Origin: Spirosoma sordidisoli
GTDB lineage: Bacteria > Bacteroidota > Bacteroidia > Cytophagales > Spirosomataceae
Direction of reading: 5' to 3'
DNA: 64,000 bases
Assembly: GCF_004138325.1 (NCBI RefSeq)
Contig: NZ_SBLB01000013.1
Span: 1 to 64,000 of the forward strand
Shown here: one piece after another, positions 25,856 to 33,546 of the stretch
Layout: each line of letters opens with the position of its first letter
Position numbering within the stretch: the stretch's first letter is position 1
Position numbers and translations under genes: made by a program
Notes under the pieces: generated by a model
Told to the model about the DNA's origin: nothing
The model's database searches: none
The model's input: only the letters and a program-made list of their open reading frames with translations

Positions 25856-26188
25856 TTATCGCGTTAGGGTATAGCCACCCGTCGAAGCACCTGATGTCGC
25901 CTGTACGTCATTGACAATCAGGTTAAAACCAAACCAAATAATGGCTCCTACAACGAGATACAACAGGTTCCGAACGGAATTTGGTGAGTTGCTGATGAAG
26001 GCCGAAACTACCTTCACCACACCAACAACCATCAGAATACCAAAAATGATATTACCAATGGTAACGATGGTGTTATAGTAGCCCGTCAGGGCCTGCGAAA
26101 CGGCTCCATTTCCGCCCGGTTGGGCCAATAGATTAAGAGATAGAAGGCACATTAGTGCCGTAGTCGTAAAAATTACCGACTTTTTCAT
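25856..26188 (-). CDS. traE: Conjugative transfer protein TraE-like (DUF4134, VirB2 role)
   Basis: A 110-residue protein with a cleavable signal peptide (MKKSVIFTTTALMCLLSLNL, cut near LAQ). Two hydrophobic helices follow (IVTIGNIIFGILMVVGVVKV and NLLYLVVGAIIWFGFNLIVN). This is the DUF4134 TraE family, which plays the role of a pilin-like VirB2 subunit. It lies next to TraF and TraG in the standard order. The length is typical. Confidence 0.85.
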   Translation of the reverse strand: MKKSVIFTTTALMCLLSLNLLAQPGGNGAVSQALTGYYNTIVTIGNIIFGILMVVGVVKVVSAFISNSPNSVRNLLYLVVGAIIWFGFNLIVNDVQATSGASTGGYTLTR

Positions 26189-26401
26189 GGTAAGCGATTT
26201 GTATTGGTTTATTTAATTGGTTGTTTCCGGGTCGCCGGTGCGAATGCTGCTCTGGATGCCTCATCTTAGGGCATTGTAATTCCTAACGCATACATATATA
26301 CGTTTTACTTGTCGGCAGTACGGCTAACCTTAGACGCACCGGAGTTTCAGGAATTGGTATTGTCCGTTAAGATAGGGGCGGACGAGGGAAGTACTTTTTC
26401 T

Positions 26402-26842
26402 TCATAGCTGACTGTTTCGGTTGTATATGTCCTTAAACTGGTCGGCCGCATCCTGCAAGGCTGCAAACCTCGATCGGCCGGTGTTCCGGCTACGATTTAC
26501 TTTCTCAATAGTTGTCGAATTCTGGTCTGGCGTCAACGCTGAACCTAAGTCTTCACCAAACCCATTTTCTATTGGCTCTTCAGAAACTGGAGTGGGCCGG
26601 GTTTCTTTGGGTGGCTTTACCAGTTCGGGCGGTTTGGATTCCGATACGCTCTTCAGCTGATTTCGCCGTTCAGCAACGGCCCGCTGTTGACCTTTTAACA
26701 AGGACGTTCGGTCTATCCGTAGTGGGACCGTCGCGGGCTTTCGTTTTGGCTGAATTGATTTCTTATAATCCCGATAGAAAAACAAGATTAATAGGCCAAA
26801 AAAAAGACTTGTACCCAAGTATGCGGCTGTTATAAGCATCAT
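26402..26842 (-). CDS. Single-pass membrane protein of the transfer operon
   Basis: A 146-residue protein from the ATG at 26842 (a further upstream start would add eight residues and cut into the regulatory motif). One N-terminal membrane helix (LITAAYLGTSLFFGLLILFF) is followed by a long polar cytoplasmic or periplasmic tail (proline- and charge-rich). No Tra family recognised. Its position between the par pair and TraE corresponds to the variable traB-traD region of other elements. The 213 bp between it and traE contains no other gene. A perfect palindrome lies just upstream of its start. Confidence 0.55.
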   Translation of the reverse strand: MMLITAAYLGTSLFFGLLILFFYRDYKKSIQPKRKPATVPLRIDRTSLLKGQQRAVAERRNQLKSVSESKPPELVKPPKETRPTPVSEEPIENGFGEDLGSALTPDQNSTTIEKVNRSRNTGRSRFAALQDAADQFKDIYNRNSQL

Positions 26843-26864
26843 CTTGAGTACAAATCTAAAACAC

Positions 26865-26893
26865 AAAACCTGAAAACGTCTCTAATTAGAGAC
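26865..26893. promoter_or_regulatory. Palindromic operator-like motif
   Basis: AAAACCTGAAAAC leads into GTCTCTAATTAGAGAC (26878-26893), a perfect 16-bp palindrome. The same left part is found at 8251-8275. It lies between the partition gene stop and the downstream membrane-protein start, as an operator would. Confidence 0.5.
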
Positions 26894-26896
26894 AAA

Positions 26897-27274
26897 TTAA
26901 AGTTTATTTTTTTCGAGTAAAGCCACCATATTTTGAACTCGCGGGTCAGCAGCTAGGGCTTCAGAAGCTATCTCTCTGATTTCTATGCCATAATGTACCG
27001 AAGCCATTTTAAGCAGCCGGTGTACTGACCGACGGATAGTGATAACCTGGTAGCCATCCTCATCCTTTGCTTTTTTGCCTGACTCAGAATTACTGGTTTC
27101 AGGCAGTGTATTTTTGGCTTCAGCGGTTGGCTCAGGAGCAGGTATAACGGCTGGTTTCTCCGGTGCAGATTCCTGGCCCGGTAACTGAGCAGGGGCGTGC
27201 AGCGCTTCCTGTACTGCTTTATTGGTATCCGGGTTCTCCAAAAACGAGGAGAAGGGGCGTTTATTTTTTGCCAT
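26897..27274 (-). CDS. Small DNA-binding partition/transfer partner of ParA (125 aa)
   Basis: A 125-residue protein. The first ~75 residues are a flexible Pro/Ala/Glu-rich region. The last ~50 (GYQVITIRRSVHRLLKMASV... EIREIASEAL) look like a ribbon-helix-helix-type domain, similar to DUF3408-like proteins after ParA/TraA in Bacteroidetes elements. It starts 3 bp after the ParA stop, so the two are one transcription unit. The likely role is a centromere-binding or regulatory partner of ParA. No true ParB is seen near it. Confidence 0.6.
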   Translation of the reverse strand: MAKNKRPFSSFLENPDTNKAVQEALHAPAQLPGQESAPEKPAVIPAPEPTAEAKNTLPETSNSESGKKAKDEDGYQVITIRRSVHRLLKMASVHYGIEIREIASEALAADPRVQNMVALLEKNKL

Positions 27275-27277
27275 GAA

Positions 27278-27937
27278 TTACGTGATTTGGTATCGTTGTT
27301 TAAACTCCTGATAGAACGCTTTGTACACCTCGGCAATGCTCGAAAAATCCGACGGGCAGTCAATAGTGCCTACGCGCATGAAATCGGCCCGATTGGGTAG
27401 GGCATTGTCGAAAATGGTAATGTCAAGCATTTCGGCATACCGATGGATGTCGTTGTTTTCACGTAGGTTGGGTTGCCGGAAGTTCTGAACCCCGAAGATG
27501 TTGAAATCGAATCCTCTTTCCCGGCGAATGTCGCCCATCTTCTTGGCTGCCTTGATGAACTCGAATGCTGACAATACGTCGGAGTCACCGAGACGAATAG
27601 GAACGAGAATACTGTCACAAAATGTAAGCGCCATCACCGCTTCGTCGGGGCCGGTCATCCGGGGTAAGTCCAGGAAGATGACATCGAAGTCTTCGTAGCG
27701 CTCATCAAGTACGGTTGCTACATCGTCAGTTGCCATAACCTCGCAGGCGTTTTCCGGTTCACCAAGCCGGTCAACCTCGCGTCCTCTGAGCTTGGCAATG
27801 GTTCGCTGACCATCGGCATCCAATACCAATACCCGTTTACCTTCCCGGCTAAGGCTATTGGCCAGCCAGGCTGTAATCGCTGATTTCCCACTGCCCCCCT
27901 TCTGTGAGCAGACCGATATGATTCGTATATCTTCCAT
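27278..27937 (-). CDS. parA: ParA-family partition ATPase (TraA-like)
   Basis: A 219-residue protein from the ATG at 27937. A TTG- or ATG-type start further upstream (27970) adds 11 residues without family match. The deviant Walker A motif SQKGGSGKSA (residues 11-20) and a following FDVIFLDLPRMTGPDEAV are typical of ParA/MinD/Soj ATPases. It would position plasmid copies in the cell, or, as TraA in Bacteroidetes elements, serve the transfer operon. It heads the minus-strand operon, and its upstream region has a 14-bp inverted repeat and AT-rich motifs, likely its own operator or the partition site. Confidence 0.85.
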   Translation of the reverse strand: MEDIRIISVCSQKGGSGKSAITAWLANSLSREGKRVLVLDADGQRTIAKLRGREVDRLGEPENACEVMATDDVATVLDERYEDFDVIFLDLPRMTGPDEAVMALTFCDSILVPIRLGDSDVLSAFEFIKAAKKMGDIRRERGFDFNIFGVQNFRQPNLRENNDIHRYAEMLDITIFDNALPNRADFMRVGTIDCPSDFSSIAEVYKAFYQEFKQRYQIT

Positions 27938-27971
27938 TGAAAAAGGTTTATACAGCTGCAAGTAAAGCAAT

Positions 27972-28140
27972 ATATTGATATAATGGCAATGTGATTTATC
28001 AATATAATCGTAAAAAAACTTCGTGCTAGTTGACTAAAAAGATAGTAATATACTTATATACAGTACCTTATAAAATGAGAATAGAAGGGAAGAAAAAGTT
28101 AGGCTTATGCATGTTAGTCTTACATTCATTATATCAATAT
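27972..28140. promoter_or_regulatory. parA upstream region with 14-bp inverted repeats (candidate operator/partition site)
   Basis: CATTATATCAATAT occurs at 28127-28140 on plus and at 27972-27985 on minus, an exact 14-bp inverted pair about 140 bp apart. Partial copies lie between and beside them (27998-28010 and 28147-28160). The region is between parA and a divergent plus-strand gene. Such repeats are typical of ParA operators and centromeres. Confidence 0.5.
28078..28098 (+). repeat. Purine-rich 21-bp motif, copy 1
   Basis: Begins AGAATAGAAGGGAAG and continues AAAAAG. It is identical to copies at 38488-38508 (plus) and 29878-29898 (minus). It lies about 140 bp upstream of parA. Confidence 0.55.
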
Positions 28141-28182
28141 TTTATTATCACAATATAATGACGTATATTTATAGAGTCAAAA

Positions 28183-28476
28183 ATGATAACAGCACGTATG
28201 AAACTCTATTTGAAACACAGCATTGCTAACTTCTTCTACGCTGTCGATGTACAAAACCAGCAGGTAGAACTATGTAGCACAGTAGGAGGGAGGGAGCGTA
28301 TCGAGCGCTACGAGGGTATCAGTGGAGCGCTACAAACTGGCAATGTCCTAATTACGGAAGAGGAATATAGCAACGCTAAAAGTTTTACCCTTCGTCAGTT
28401 AGGATTAGCTACGCAGCAGGAGAAGACAAATCCTATGAGCTATATAACGGACTTTCTTTTCTCTCCCCTCAACTGA
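28183..28476 (+). CDS. Hypothetical plasmid protein (97 aa)
   Basis: Begins MITARMKLYLKHSIANFFYA. Mixed alpha/beta composition, no membrane segment, no recognised family. It is transcribed divergently from parA. It ends 12 bp before a strong hairpin that separates it from the next gene. It may start the run of small plasmid genes at 28-30 kb. Confidence 0.55.
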   Translation: MITARMKLYLKHSIANFFYAVDVQNQQVELCSTVGGRERIERYEGISGALQTGNVLITEEEYSNAKSFTLRQLGLATQQEKTNPMSYITDFLFSPLN

Positions 28477-28487
28477 TGCCAATACCT

Positions 28488-28516
28488 CCTGCCCCGGCAT
28501 AAGCTACCGGGGCAGG
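28488..28516 (+). terminator. GC-rich hairpin between two small genes
   Basis: CCTGCCCCGG (28488-28497) pairs perfectly with CCGGGGCAGG (28507-28516) over a 9-base loop. The tail AAACAAAATC lacks a T run, so it may act as a processing or attenuation hairpin instead of a classical terminator. Confidence 0.6.
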
Positions 28517-28541
28517 AAACAAAATCTACATCACAATTACA

Positions 28542-29213
28542 ATGCAGTCTACTATTCTCAAACTTATGGAAACTGCCCGCGTCCTTGACCCTCAAACAAT
28601 GGAGCCTGTAACTGGCATCAAATCATGGCAAACCGTTAACCTGCAAACCGGCGATGTCATTAGCAAATACAAGTATCTGGAAGGCCATCCGAGAAACTAC
28701 CGTTTCGATGCCAGGGAAGGCTTTTTCTCCATCAATGGCACCGAGAAGATAGGCGGTCCGTCGCACGGCCGGTCGCTGACCTTTCAGCCAATAGCATGGC
28801 GCATCTTTACCGATAGCATATTAGGCCAGCCTTCCAGGCAATGGGCCGAATTGTTCTTTATCGATGAACAGAAATGCGTTGCTACTGTCCTGTTTCACGG
28901 GTATTCTGTCGATAATATCTTCCGCCTGATAGAGCCATTGTATTACGATGATTATTCATTGGCTGATGTGGTGTTGACCGCTACCGCCGAGCGTAAGGAG
29001 AACACGAAAATTCAGCCCAAAGGGGTGTATTACATTGCACGATTTCGCTACGAGTTAGCTGATGCTGACCTGACTAAGCAACGGCAGGAGTTCGCGCAGG
29101 AAAATCCGATTTTTCGGCAGGATACCTTAACCAACCCCATTCGTTTCAAGACCTCTCACCTGTATAGCTTTTTGACCATTGACCAGCAAAAAGCCTTTGC
29201 GCCGGTAGCCTAA
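28542..29213 (+). CDS. Hypothetical plasmid protein (223 aa)
   Basis: A soluble protein with no signal peptide. It contains RVLDPQTMEPVTGIKSWQTV near the start and a tyrosine-rich VDNIFRLIEPLYYDDYSL in the middle. No catalytic motif or family is recognised. It stands between two hairpins and so is probably transcribed on its own. Similar-looking 200-240-residue proteins accompany Bacteroidetes plasmid transfer genes, but I can assign no function. Confidence 0.55.
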   Translation: MQSTILKLMETARVLDPQTMEPVTGIKSWQTVNLQTGDVISKYKYLEGHPRNYRFDAREGFFSINGTEKIGGPSHGRSLTFQPIAWRIFTDSILGQPSRQWAELFFIDEQKCVATVLFHGYSVDNIFRLIEPLYYDDYSLADVVLTATAERKENTKIQPKGVYYIARFRYELADADLTKQRQEFAQENPIFRQDTLTNPIRFKTSHLYSFLTIDQQKAFAPVA

Positions 29214-29226
29214 CAGTCCAGTCAAT

Positions 29227-29259
29227 GACCGGGGCAACTCGTCCCGGTCTTCTTTCTTC
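29227..29259 (+). terminator. Terminator after the 223-aa gene
   Basis: GACCGGG (29227-29233) pairs with CCCGGTC (29243-29249), followed by a T-rich CTTCTTTCTT tail, 13 bp after the stop. Confidence 0.65.
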
Positions 29260-29263
29260 AGCC

Positions 29264-29377
29264 ATGCACGCATTTGCCAGAAACGGCTGGTATGCCGGAG
29301 CGGAAACAGCTTATCGGACAGCTTTCAGCCCGCGCGAGATAGCCGGGATATACTGCCGGTGCGCCGGGCTGATATGA
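29264..29377 (+). CDS. Possible 37-residue protein
   Basis: Begins MHAFARNGWYAGAETAYRTA and ends with a TGA at 29375-29377. The composition is protein-like, with an SPREIAGIYCRC segment. No family is known, and the frame is short enough to be chance. A minus-strand frame covers the same bases. Confidence 0.3.
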   Translation: MHAFARNGWYAGAETAYRTAFSPREIAGIYCRCAGLI

Positions 29378-29470
29378 TGCTTGGGACGATACAGGTAACT
29401 GCTGTATCATCCTGACTGTGACTGACGAGACCGATTTCAAAACTTTTGAGTACCAACAGTAAACAACCCC

Positions 29471-29842
29471 ATGAGCCGACTAATTAAAGCCATCAGTATT
29501 GACCCTGCCAAACGAACTATTGAAGAGGTCGAAATTGAAGCGAACAACCTGGAAGTTTTATACAATCATATTGGGTGTACAACTATCGACTTTGTGTGTC
29601 GGATGCCGAACGGCGACGCTCTAATCGTGGACGACGAAGCCTTGCTGACTCAACCGCAGCCGCCCGCATTCAAATTTGCTTATTTCCAGTACCCGGTTCA
29701 CGGAATCGCGCTGGTAGTGGGGAGTCGCAAAAGCGGCCGAACCATCGCGCCAAAACTGACCTTAAGGAATGTCCGAAATCTGGTCAAGTTTCTGGGTGAC
29801 ATTCATACAGAACCAATCATCAACGTACTATCGTGGGACTGA
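29471..29842 (+). CDS. DUF3846-like protein (123 aa)
   Basis: A 123-residue soluble protein with the DUF3846 pattern: MSRLIKAISIDPAKRTIEEV at the start, YNHIGCTTIDFV, then GDALIVDDEALL and HGIALVVG. DUF3846 proteins are common on plasmids and phages and have no known activity. The gene is followed 11 bp later by a hairpin with T tail. It is a single-gene unit on the plus strand. Confidence 0.6.
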   Translation: MSRLIKAISIDPAKRTIEEVEIEANNLEVLYNHIGCTTIDFVCRMPNGDALIVDDEALLTQPQPPAFKFAYFQYPVHGIALVVGSRKSGRTIAPKLTLRNVRNLVKFLGDIHTEPIINVLSWD

Positions 29843-29853
29843 CTTTCAAGAAA

Positions 29854-29884
29854 CCGGGTGGCTACTCCGCTGCCCGGCTTTTTC
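29854..29884 (+). terminator. Terminator after the DUF3846-like gene
   Basis: CCGGGtgGC pairs with GCtgCCCGG over a 6-base loop and is followed by CTTTTTCTT. Typical intrinsic terminator spacing after the stop. Confidence 0.7.
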
Positions 29885-29898
29885 TTCCCTTCTATTCT
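29878..29898 (-). repeat. Purine-rich 21-bp motif, copy 3 (inverted)
   Basis: The reverse complement equals the copies at 28078 and 38488. It overlaps the T tail of the terminator. Confidence 0.55.
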
Positions 29899-29960
29899 TC
29901 CCTCTTTTATAAATAATTACCGCAGCTTACCCCGAATTGCCAATAACGACTTAACCGAAC

Positions 29961-30161
29961 TCAACTAGCGCCCGAGGGTTTTTCTACAGACGGAAGATTG
30001 ATAGTCCTAAACTTGTCTGGTTTTACCTTTAAGACGGGAAAGCGTTCTTGCAGCTCAGTTGATGCACCGTACCAGTAAGGTATTTGAGCGAAAGTTTGTG
30101 TTGAAACACAAACAGCTACTACGGTCACGAAGCATAATACGGAAAATAGACGTTTTTTCAT
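29961..30161 (-). CDS. Small exported protein (66 aa)
   Basis: A signal peptide (MKKRLFSVLCFVTVVAVCVS, cut near TFAQ) followed by ~40 residues with no recognised motif (FPVLKVKPDKFRTINLPSV). Exported, probably periplasmic. It lies downstream of a lipoprotein gene on the same strand. Confidence 0.5.
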   Translation of the reverse strand: MKKRLFSVLCFVTVVAVCVSTQTFAQIPYWYGASTELQERFPVLKVKPDKFRTINLPSVEKPSGAS

Positions 30162-30205
30162 GAAGTGGACTATTTATGTTGAGTATTAACTTTTTGGCTT
30201 AATAA

Positions 30206-30601
30206 TCAGCCTTTGTTGTGCACGGCCAATATTGTAATTTGGGGTACAGAATCGGAAGATCCCCCTATTTGATCACAAGCAGGCTGATTGAGGCTAGCAC
30301 GTTGATAAAAATCAAAAATGTACGTCTTGGTGGAGTCTTGGTAGCGGCTATCTAACGTGTAAGCTTTTACCACATTCGCATATATTTTTCCATTTACAAC
30401 TAAGCGACTACCATAGGAAGCAGAACCGAGAGGTTGAAGGTTAATCAACCAAGCATTTAATTTATTGTCAGTACTGCATTTCTCTCGTCCAATGATCGTA
30501 CCGGCTGCGCTTTCGTAATCAATTCTAGCAGGACCTTTGCAGCGCCATTCGGTCGTAAAAAATAACAATACCATCAAAAGATTTTTGAAATAACTGGTCA
30601 T
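30206..30601 (-). CDS. Lipoprotein-like exported protein, paralogue of 30997-31386
   Basis: From the ATG at 30601 the protein has 131 residues, with an apolar start (MTSYFKNLLMVLLFFTTEW) followed by a cysteine. It shares a pattern with the protein at 30997: GxxIGRE, D.LNAxLI.L, NG...NVVK.Y.L, SR/SRY.DS, F.FYQ, VPQI.I..V. It has no enzymatic motif. Both copies are probably envelope proteins of unknown function, produced by duplication. A start at 30622 is possible. Confidence 0.55.
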   Translation of the reverse strand: MTSYFKNLLMVLLFFTTEWRCKGPARIDYESAAGTIIGREKCSTDNKLNAWLINLQPLGSASYGSRLVVNGKIYANVVKAYTLDSRYQDSTKTYIFDFYQRASLNQPACDQIGGSSDSVPQITILAVHNKG

Positions 30602-30622
30602 TTGATTCGTGCTTGAACGCAT

Positions 30623-30996
30623 AAACGTGGTGTAATTACGATTGACTAATGTTGGGTTGATCTACCATTGACCTAAGACTGATTCATTAGGTTGGATTCT
30701 TTGCCTCCTGTTACAGTAAATTTATGATAATTGAATTTTCAATTATAAATTATTTATTAGAATTAACAAATAATTTATAATTACCGAGTGATCTTTCTTA
30801 AGTTGACAACAGGCAGGGAGGTTATCTTGTTAGTTGCAACCTAAATTAGAATAATACACTATCAGCATCCGCTTATAAATGTAAGAGGTGTTGTACTATT
30901 TTGGGATTGTTTTATAGCTCAGATTATGTAAAGGGAATAAATTGAGAAAGGAAACAATTCGTTACAGGGGTTACTTTCTTGGTTTTGTTTTACCTC
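30623..30996. other. AT-rich intergenic stretch without a gene
   Basis: The sequence is AT-rich (runs such as TTTATGATAATTGAATTTTC and AATTATAAATTATT) and contains no coding-like frame. It probably holds promoters for the two lipoprotein genes. Confidence 0.5.
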
Positions 30997-31386
30997 TCAC
31001 TGTACCGTCTGGGCTACTTCCTTTATTTTTATTTGAGGAACATCAACGGTGTTCGTTGTAGAGAGGTTGCAGCTATGATTGGCAATAACATCTGTCTGGT
31101 AGAACATAAAGCTATACCGTCTAGCTGAATCTAACCGGCTCGCTTCTAGACTGTACGTCTTGACTACATTCTTAAAAGCTCTCCCATTAAAACTTACATC
31201 TCTTCCAAAATTTCCCCTTACCGAGTTGGTATCCAAGCTGATTAGCATGGCATTAAGCGAATCATTTGTGTTGTAGGTTTCTCGACCAATGACTCTGCCT
31301 GATACCATTTCAAAATCAACTGTGGGCAGTCCACATCCTGAAATTAGTTGGCAGACAACAGCTAATGATATAAATCCCTTTTTCAT
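30997..31386 (-). CDS. Lipoprotein, paralogue of 30206-30601
   Basis: A 129-residue protein: lipoprotein signal MKKGFISLAVVCQLISGC, lipidated Cys18, then SGRVIGRETYNTNDSLNAML and a C-terminal VPQIKIKEV. The related protein downstream has the same succession of motifs. No known enzyme signature. Envelope location expected. Start ATG gives a standard KK-type signal, so I am confident in the frame. Confidence 0.65.
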   Translation of the reverse strand: MKKGFISLAVVCQLISGCGLPTVDFEMVSGRVIGRETYNTNDSLNAMLISLDTNSVRGNFGRDVSFNGRAFKNVVKTYSLEASRLDSARRYSFMFYQTDVIANHSCNLSTTNTVDVPQIKIKEVAQTVQ

Positions 31387-31640
31387 AAGATCGTCTTTAT
31401 AGCAAGACTCTGATTAACAAGGAAAGGTAGGAATGGCTGTTGTATAAGTGCGTTTATGTTAGCTACTACCCCTCAAGTAGGTATCTGCGTCATTTTGGTA
31501 GTACTCGGGGTTTACTGCTTCAATCCCCGTAGTTTTTTTTGGGCATATATCACTTCTAACTGTACAGGAAAAGATTACACAATTCTTACATTTTGACAGA
31601 TAGTGGTAGATAGCCCGTCTATTTTTCATCTTTCCTCCCC

Positions 31641-31802
31641 CTACAGATAAGCCAGCTTATCTGGATTGATACCTTTGAGGATAACAACAAGACACATTGC
31701 CATCGAAAGAACTACCAGAACATATTTAAATGGCCCATCTACTCTAATGGCCATTATTAAGATAATCAGTCCAATAATTAGTAGAAGCTTACTGTATCTC
31801 AT
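31641..31802 (-). CDS. Small two-helix membrane protein (53 aa)
   Basis: Minus-strand ATG at 31802 and stop at 31641. Begins MRYSKLLLIIGLIILIMAIR, one membrane helix, then a second (YVLVVLSMAMCLVVILKG) and a short tail ending DKLAYL. Clean membrane topology and no better frame on the other strand (the plus-strand frame 31666-31896 is unlikely). No family recognised. Confidence 0.55.
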   Translation of the reverse strand: MRYSKLLLIIGLIILIMAIRVDGPFKYVLVVLSMAMCLVVILKGINPDKLAYL

Positions 31803-31903
31803 TAGTCATTTCCTGTTTAACGTGTTGTATAATCTAGCTTATGTAATTCGACTAAGAATAAAATCGACTGCATTTGCGGAATCACCTCAATCTTAGAAAA
31901 AGT

Positions 31904-32266
31904 TTACTCTCGTAGCTTAATGTCAGTTATTTCAAAGAGCGCATTTGCAGGACTCACCAATTGAGATCCTGGGCGAGTCAGCTTGTAGCCACTAATTGTA
32001 ACAAATAAATTATCGCGTTGAAACTGGGTTGGTAAATTGCAAGCAACCCAAGAAACGGTGTAAGAACGATAGGCTTCTGATAAGGGAAAAATAACGTAAC
32101 CCTCGGCCGTTTGCCCAGTGGCTTTCTGCAAGATGACTACGGCATGTTCGTTATCCACGGATTGGGCCCGTGTATAATTAGGACAGGCTGATGTGAGGGC
32201 AGGGGATTCTGGTTTACAACTAATCAAAGTAGCCAAACCTGCCAAAAGGAGTAAAGCGTGCCGCAT
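31904..32266 (-). CDS. Lipoprotein (120 aa)
   Basis: Lipoprotein signal MRHALLLLAGLATLISC with Cys17, then a small beta-rich domain (AVVILQKATGQTAEGYVIF; RSYTVSWVACNL). Four cysteines in the mature part might form disulphides. No known family. It lies upstream of the 53-residue membrane gene on the same strand and stands alone. Confidence 0.6.
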   Translation of the reverse strand: MRHALLLLAGLATLISCKPESPALTSACPNYTRAQSVDNEHAVVILQKATGQTAEGYVIFPLSEAYRSYTVSWVACNLPTQFQRDNLFVTISGYKLTRPGSQLVSPANALFEITDIKLRE

Positions 32267-32330
32267 ATATTACTGATTTTTGACAAGACTCTTATTTAGT
32301 GTAAAACGTTCGTTTGCTGGCGAACAGCCA

Positions 32331-32372
32331 TCTTTTACAACCGTATGATGTTGGTCGTACGTTTGTAAAAGA
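32331..32372. promoter_or_regulatory. Inverted repeat upstream of the serine recombinase (candidate binding/crossover site)
   Basis: TCTTTTACAACCGTA (32331-32345) and TACGTTTGTAAAAGA (32358-32372) are inverted with one mismatch over 15 bp, spaced 12 bp. They end 26 bp before the recombinase ATG. Serine recombinases often bind such paired sites next to their own gene. Confidence 0.5.
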
Positions 32373-32397
32373 GCTTTCTTTGGGCTATGTTCCGGCC

Positions 32398-33103
32398 ATG
32401 AAACGACCGGCTACCCCCCCTTACTTCTCAGTATGTACTCTATTACCGCGTGAGCACCAAGCGCCAGGGCGATAGCGGGTTGGGCTTGGACGCTCAACGC
32501 GCTTATATCGAGCACTATTATTCCGATAAGCCGATCTTGGCCGAGTTTACCGACGTCCAGAGCGGAAAGGACGTATTTAACCGTCCTGAACTGATGAAGG
32601 CTTTAGCCTTGTGCCAGGAGCAGCAGGCTATCCTGGTGGTGGCCAAGATCGACCGGCTAAGCCGTAACACCGAACAGGCTTTGGCGATCTATCGGGAGCT
32701 GGCCGGACGGCTGGAGAGTTGTGATATCCCCAACCTGGATAAATTTACCCTGACGCTGTTCATGGCCATTGCTGATCGGGAGCGGGAGTTAATTAGCATC
32801 CGTACTACCGGCGCGCTGGTGCAAAAAGTAAAGCGTTCTGGCCAGTGGCGGAAAGGGAGCCAAGCGTTTACAACCGGGCGAGCCGCCCGCTTAGGGCACG
32901 CTACGATCAAAGCCCAGGCCGCTCAGAATGGGCAAAGCCGCCCGGCTAGTGCGATGATTAACCAGCTCAGACAGCAGCACTACAGCTGGTCAGCCATTGC
33001 CCGGCACTTGAATGCCGGCGGGTTTAAAACCCCCAAAGGAGGCCACTACCAGGCGGTACAGGTGCAACGGCTATACCAACGGGCCCTAGCTGAAGCTTTA
33101 TAA
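32398..33103 (+). CDS. Serine recombinase (resolvase family), frame broken at a run of seven C
   Basis: The uninterrupted frame starts only at GTG 32450. In that frame the upstream bases read YVLYYRVSTKRQGDSGLGL, the conserved start of resolvase-type recombinases with the catalytic serine in RVST. An ATG at 32398 (MKRPATP...) would join this frame if the C-run at 32414-32420 had six instead of seven C. Later motifs agree with the family: AKIDRLSRN and ADRERELISIRTTGAL, plus a C-terminal DNA-binding region with SWSAIARHLNAGGFKTPKGG. It would act by staggered cuts at short sites. Either a sequencing error, a mutation, or slippage at the C-run that turns the gene on and off. Confidence 0.75.
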
Positions 33104-33219
33104 GCCTTTTTATGGAGAGACCTTTTCCAACAGGCAAGCCCGCCATTAAACGCATCCAGACCACTCTACCGATAAACAGCCTCGCTAATTCGTACTTTTA
33201 AGGCTTCAAGGCGAAGCGT

Positions 33220-33495
33220 ATGCGAACCGATAGTGGAATTAAAAATGTCGTGACCTTTCGGCTCACCGGAACGCCGGACGGGAACTTACTGGTGCGTTTT
33301 TATCACCTGGATGTTGCCAGCCAGGAGGCCGTCAATTGGCATATTGCCGAGCAATTGGTGGCCGGTCAGATGAGTGCCGAGGTCTTATACGAGGGGAATT
33401 TGCAGAACAATACCGTTTATCCAACTGCGATTTACAAGCTTTTGGACCGGGTCGAGGTCTACGTTAACTGCGTCCGGATTGAACGGGTAAAGTAG
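33220..33495 (+). CDS. Hypothetical protein (91 aa)
   Basis: Begins MRTDSGIKNVVTFRLTGTPD and is soluble, with beta-rich segments (VVTFRL; NLLVRFYHLDV). No signal peptide or family. It lies ~115 bp after the recombinase on the same strand. The frame is uncontested, so it is probably real. Confidence 0.5.
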   Translation: MRTDSGIKNVVTFRLTGTPDGNLLVRFYHLDVASQEAVNWHIAEQLVAGQMSAEVLYEGNLQNNTVYPTAIYKLLDRVEVYVNCVRIERVK

Positions 33496-33546
33496 GGTCA
33501 TTTTACGCTCTAGTTGTCATAATTCAGATTATACAACCGCAGAATT

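Noticed and set aside
31666..31896. Plus-strand frame of 76 codons
   Set aside because: The minus-strand 53-residue frame has a cleaner membrane pattern and an ATG start; both cannot be real.
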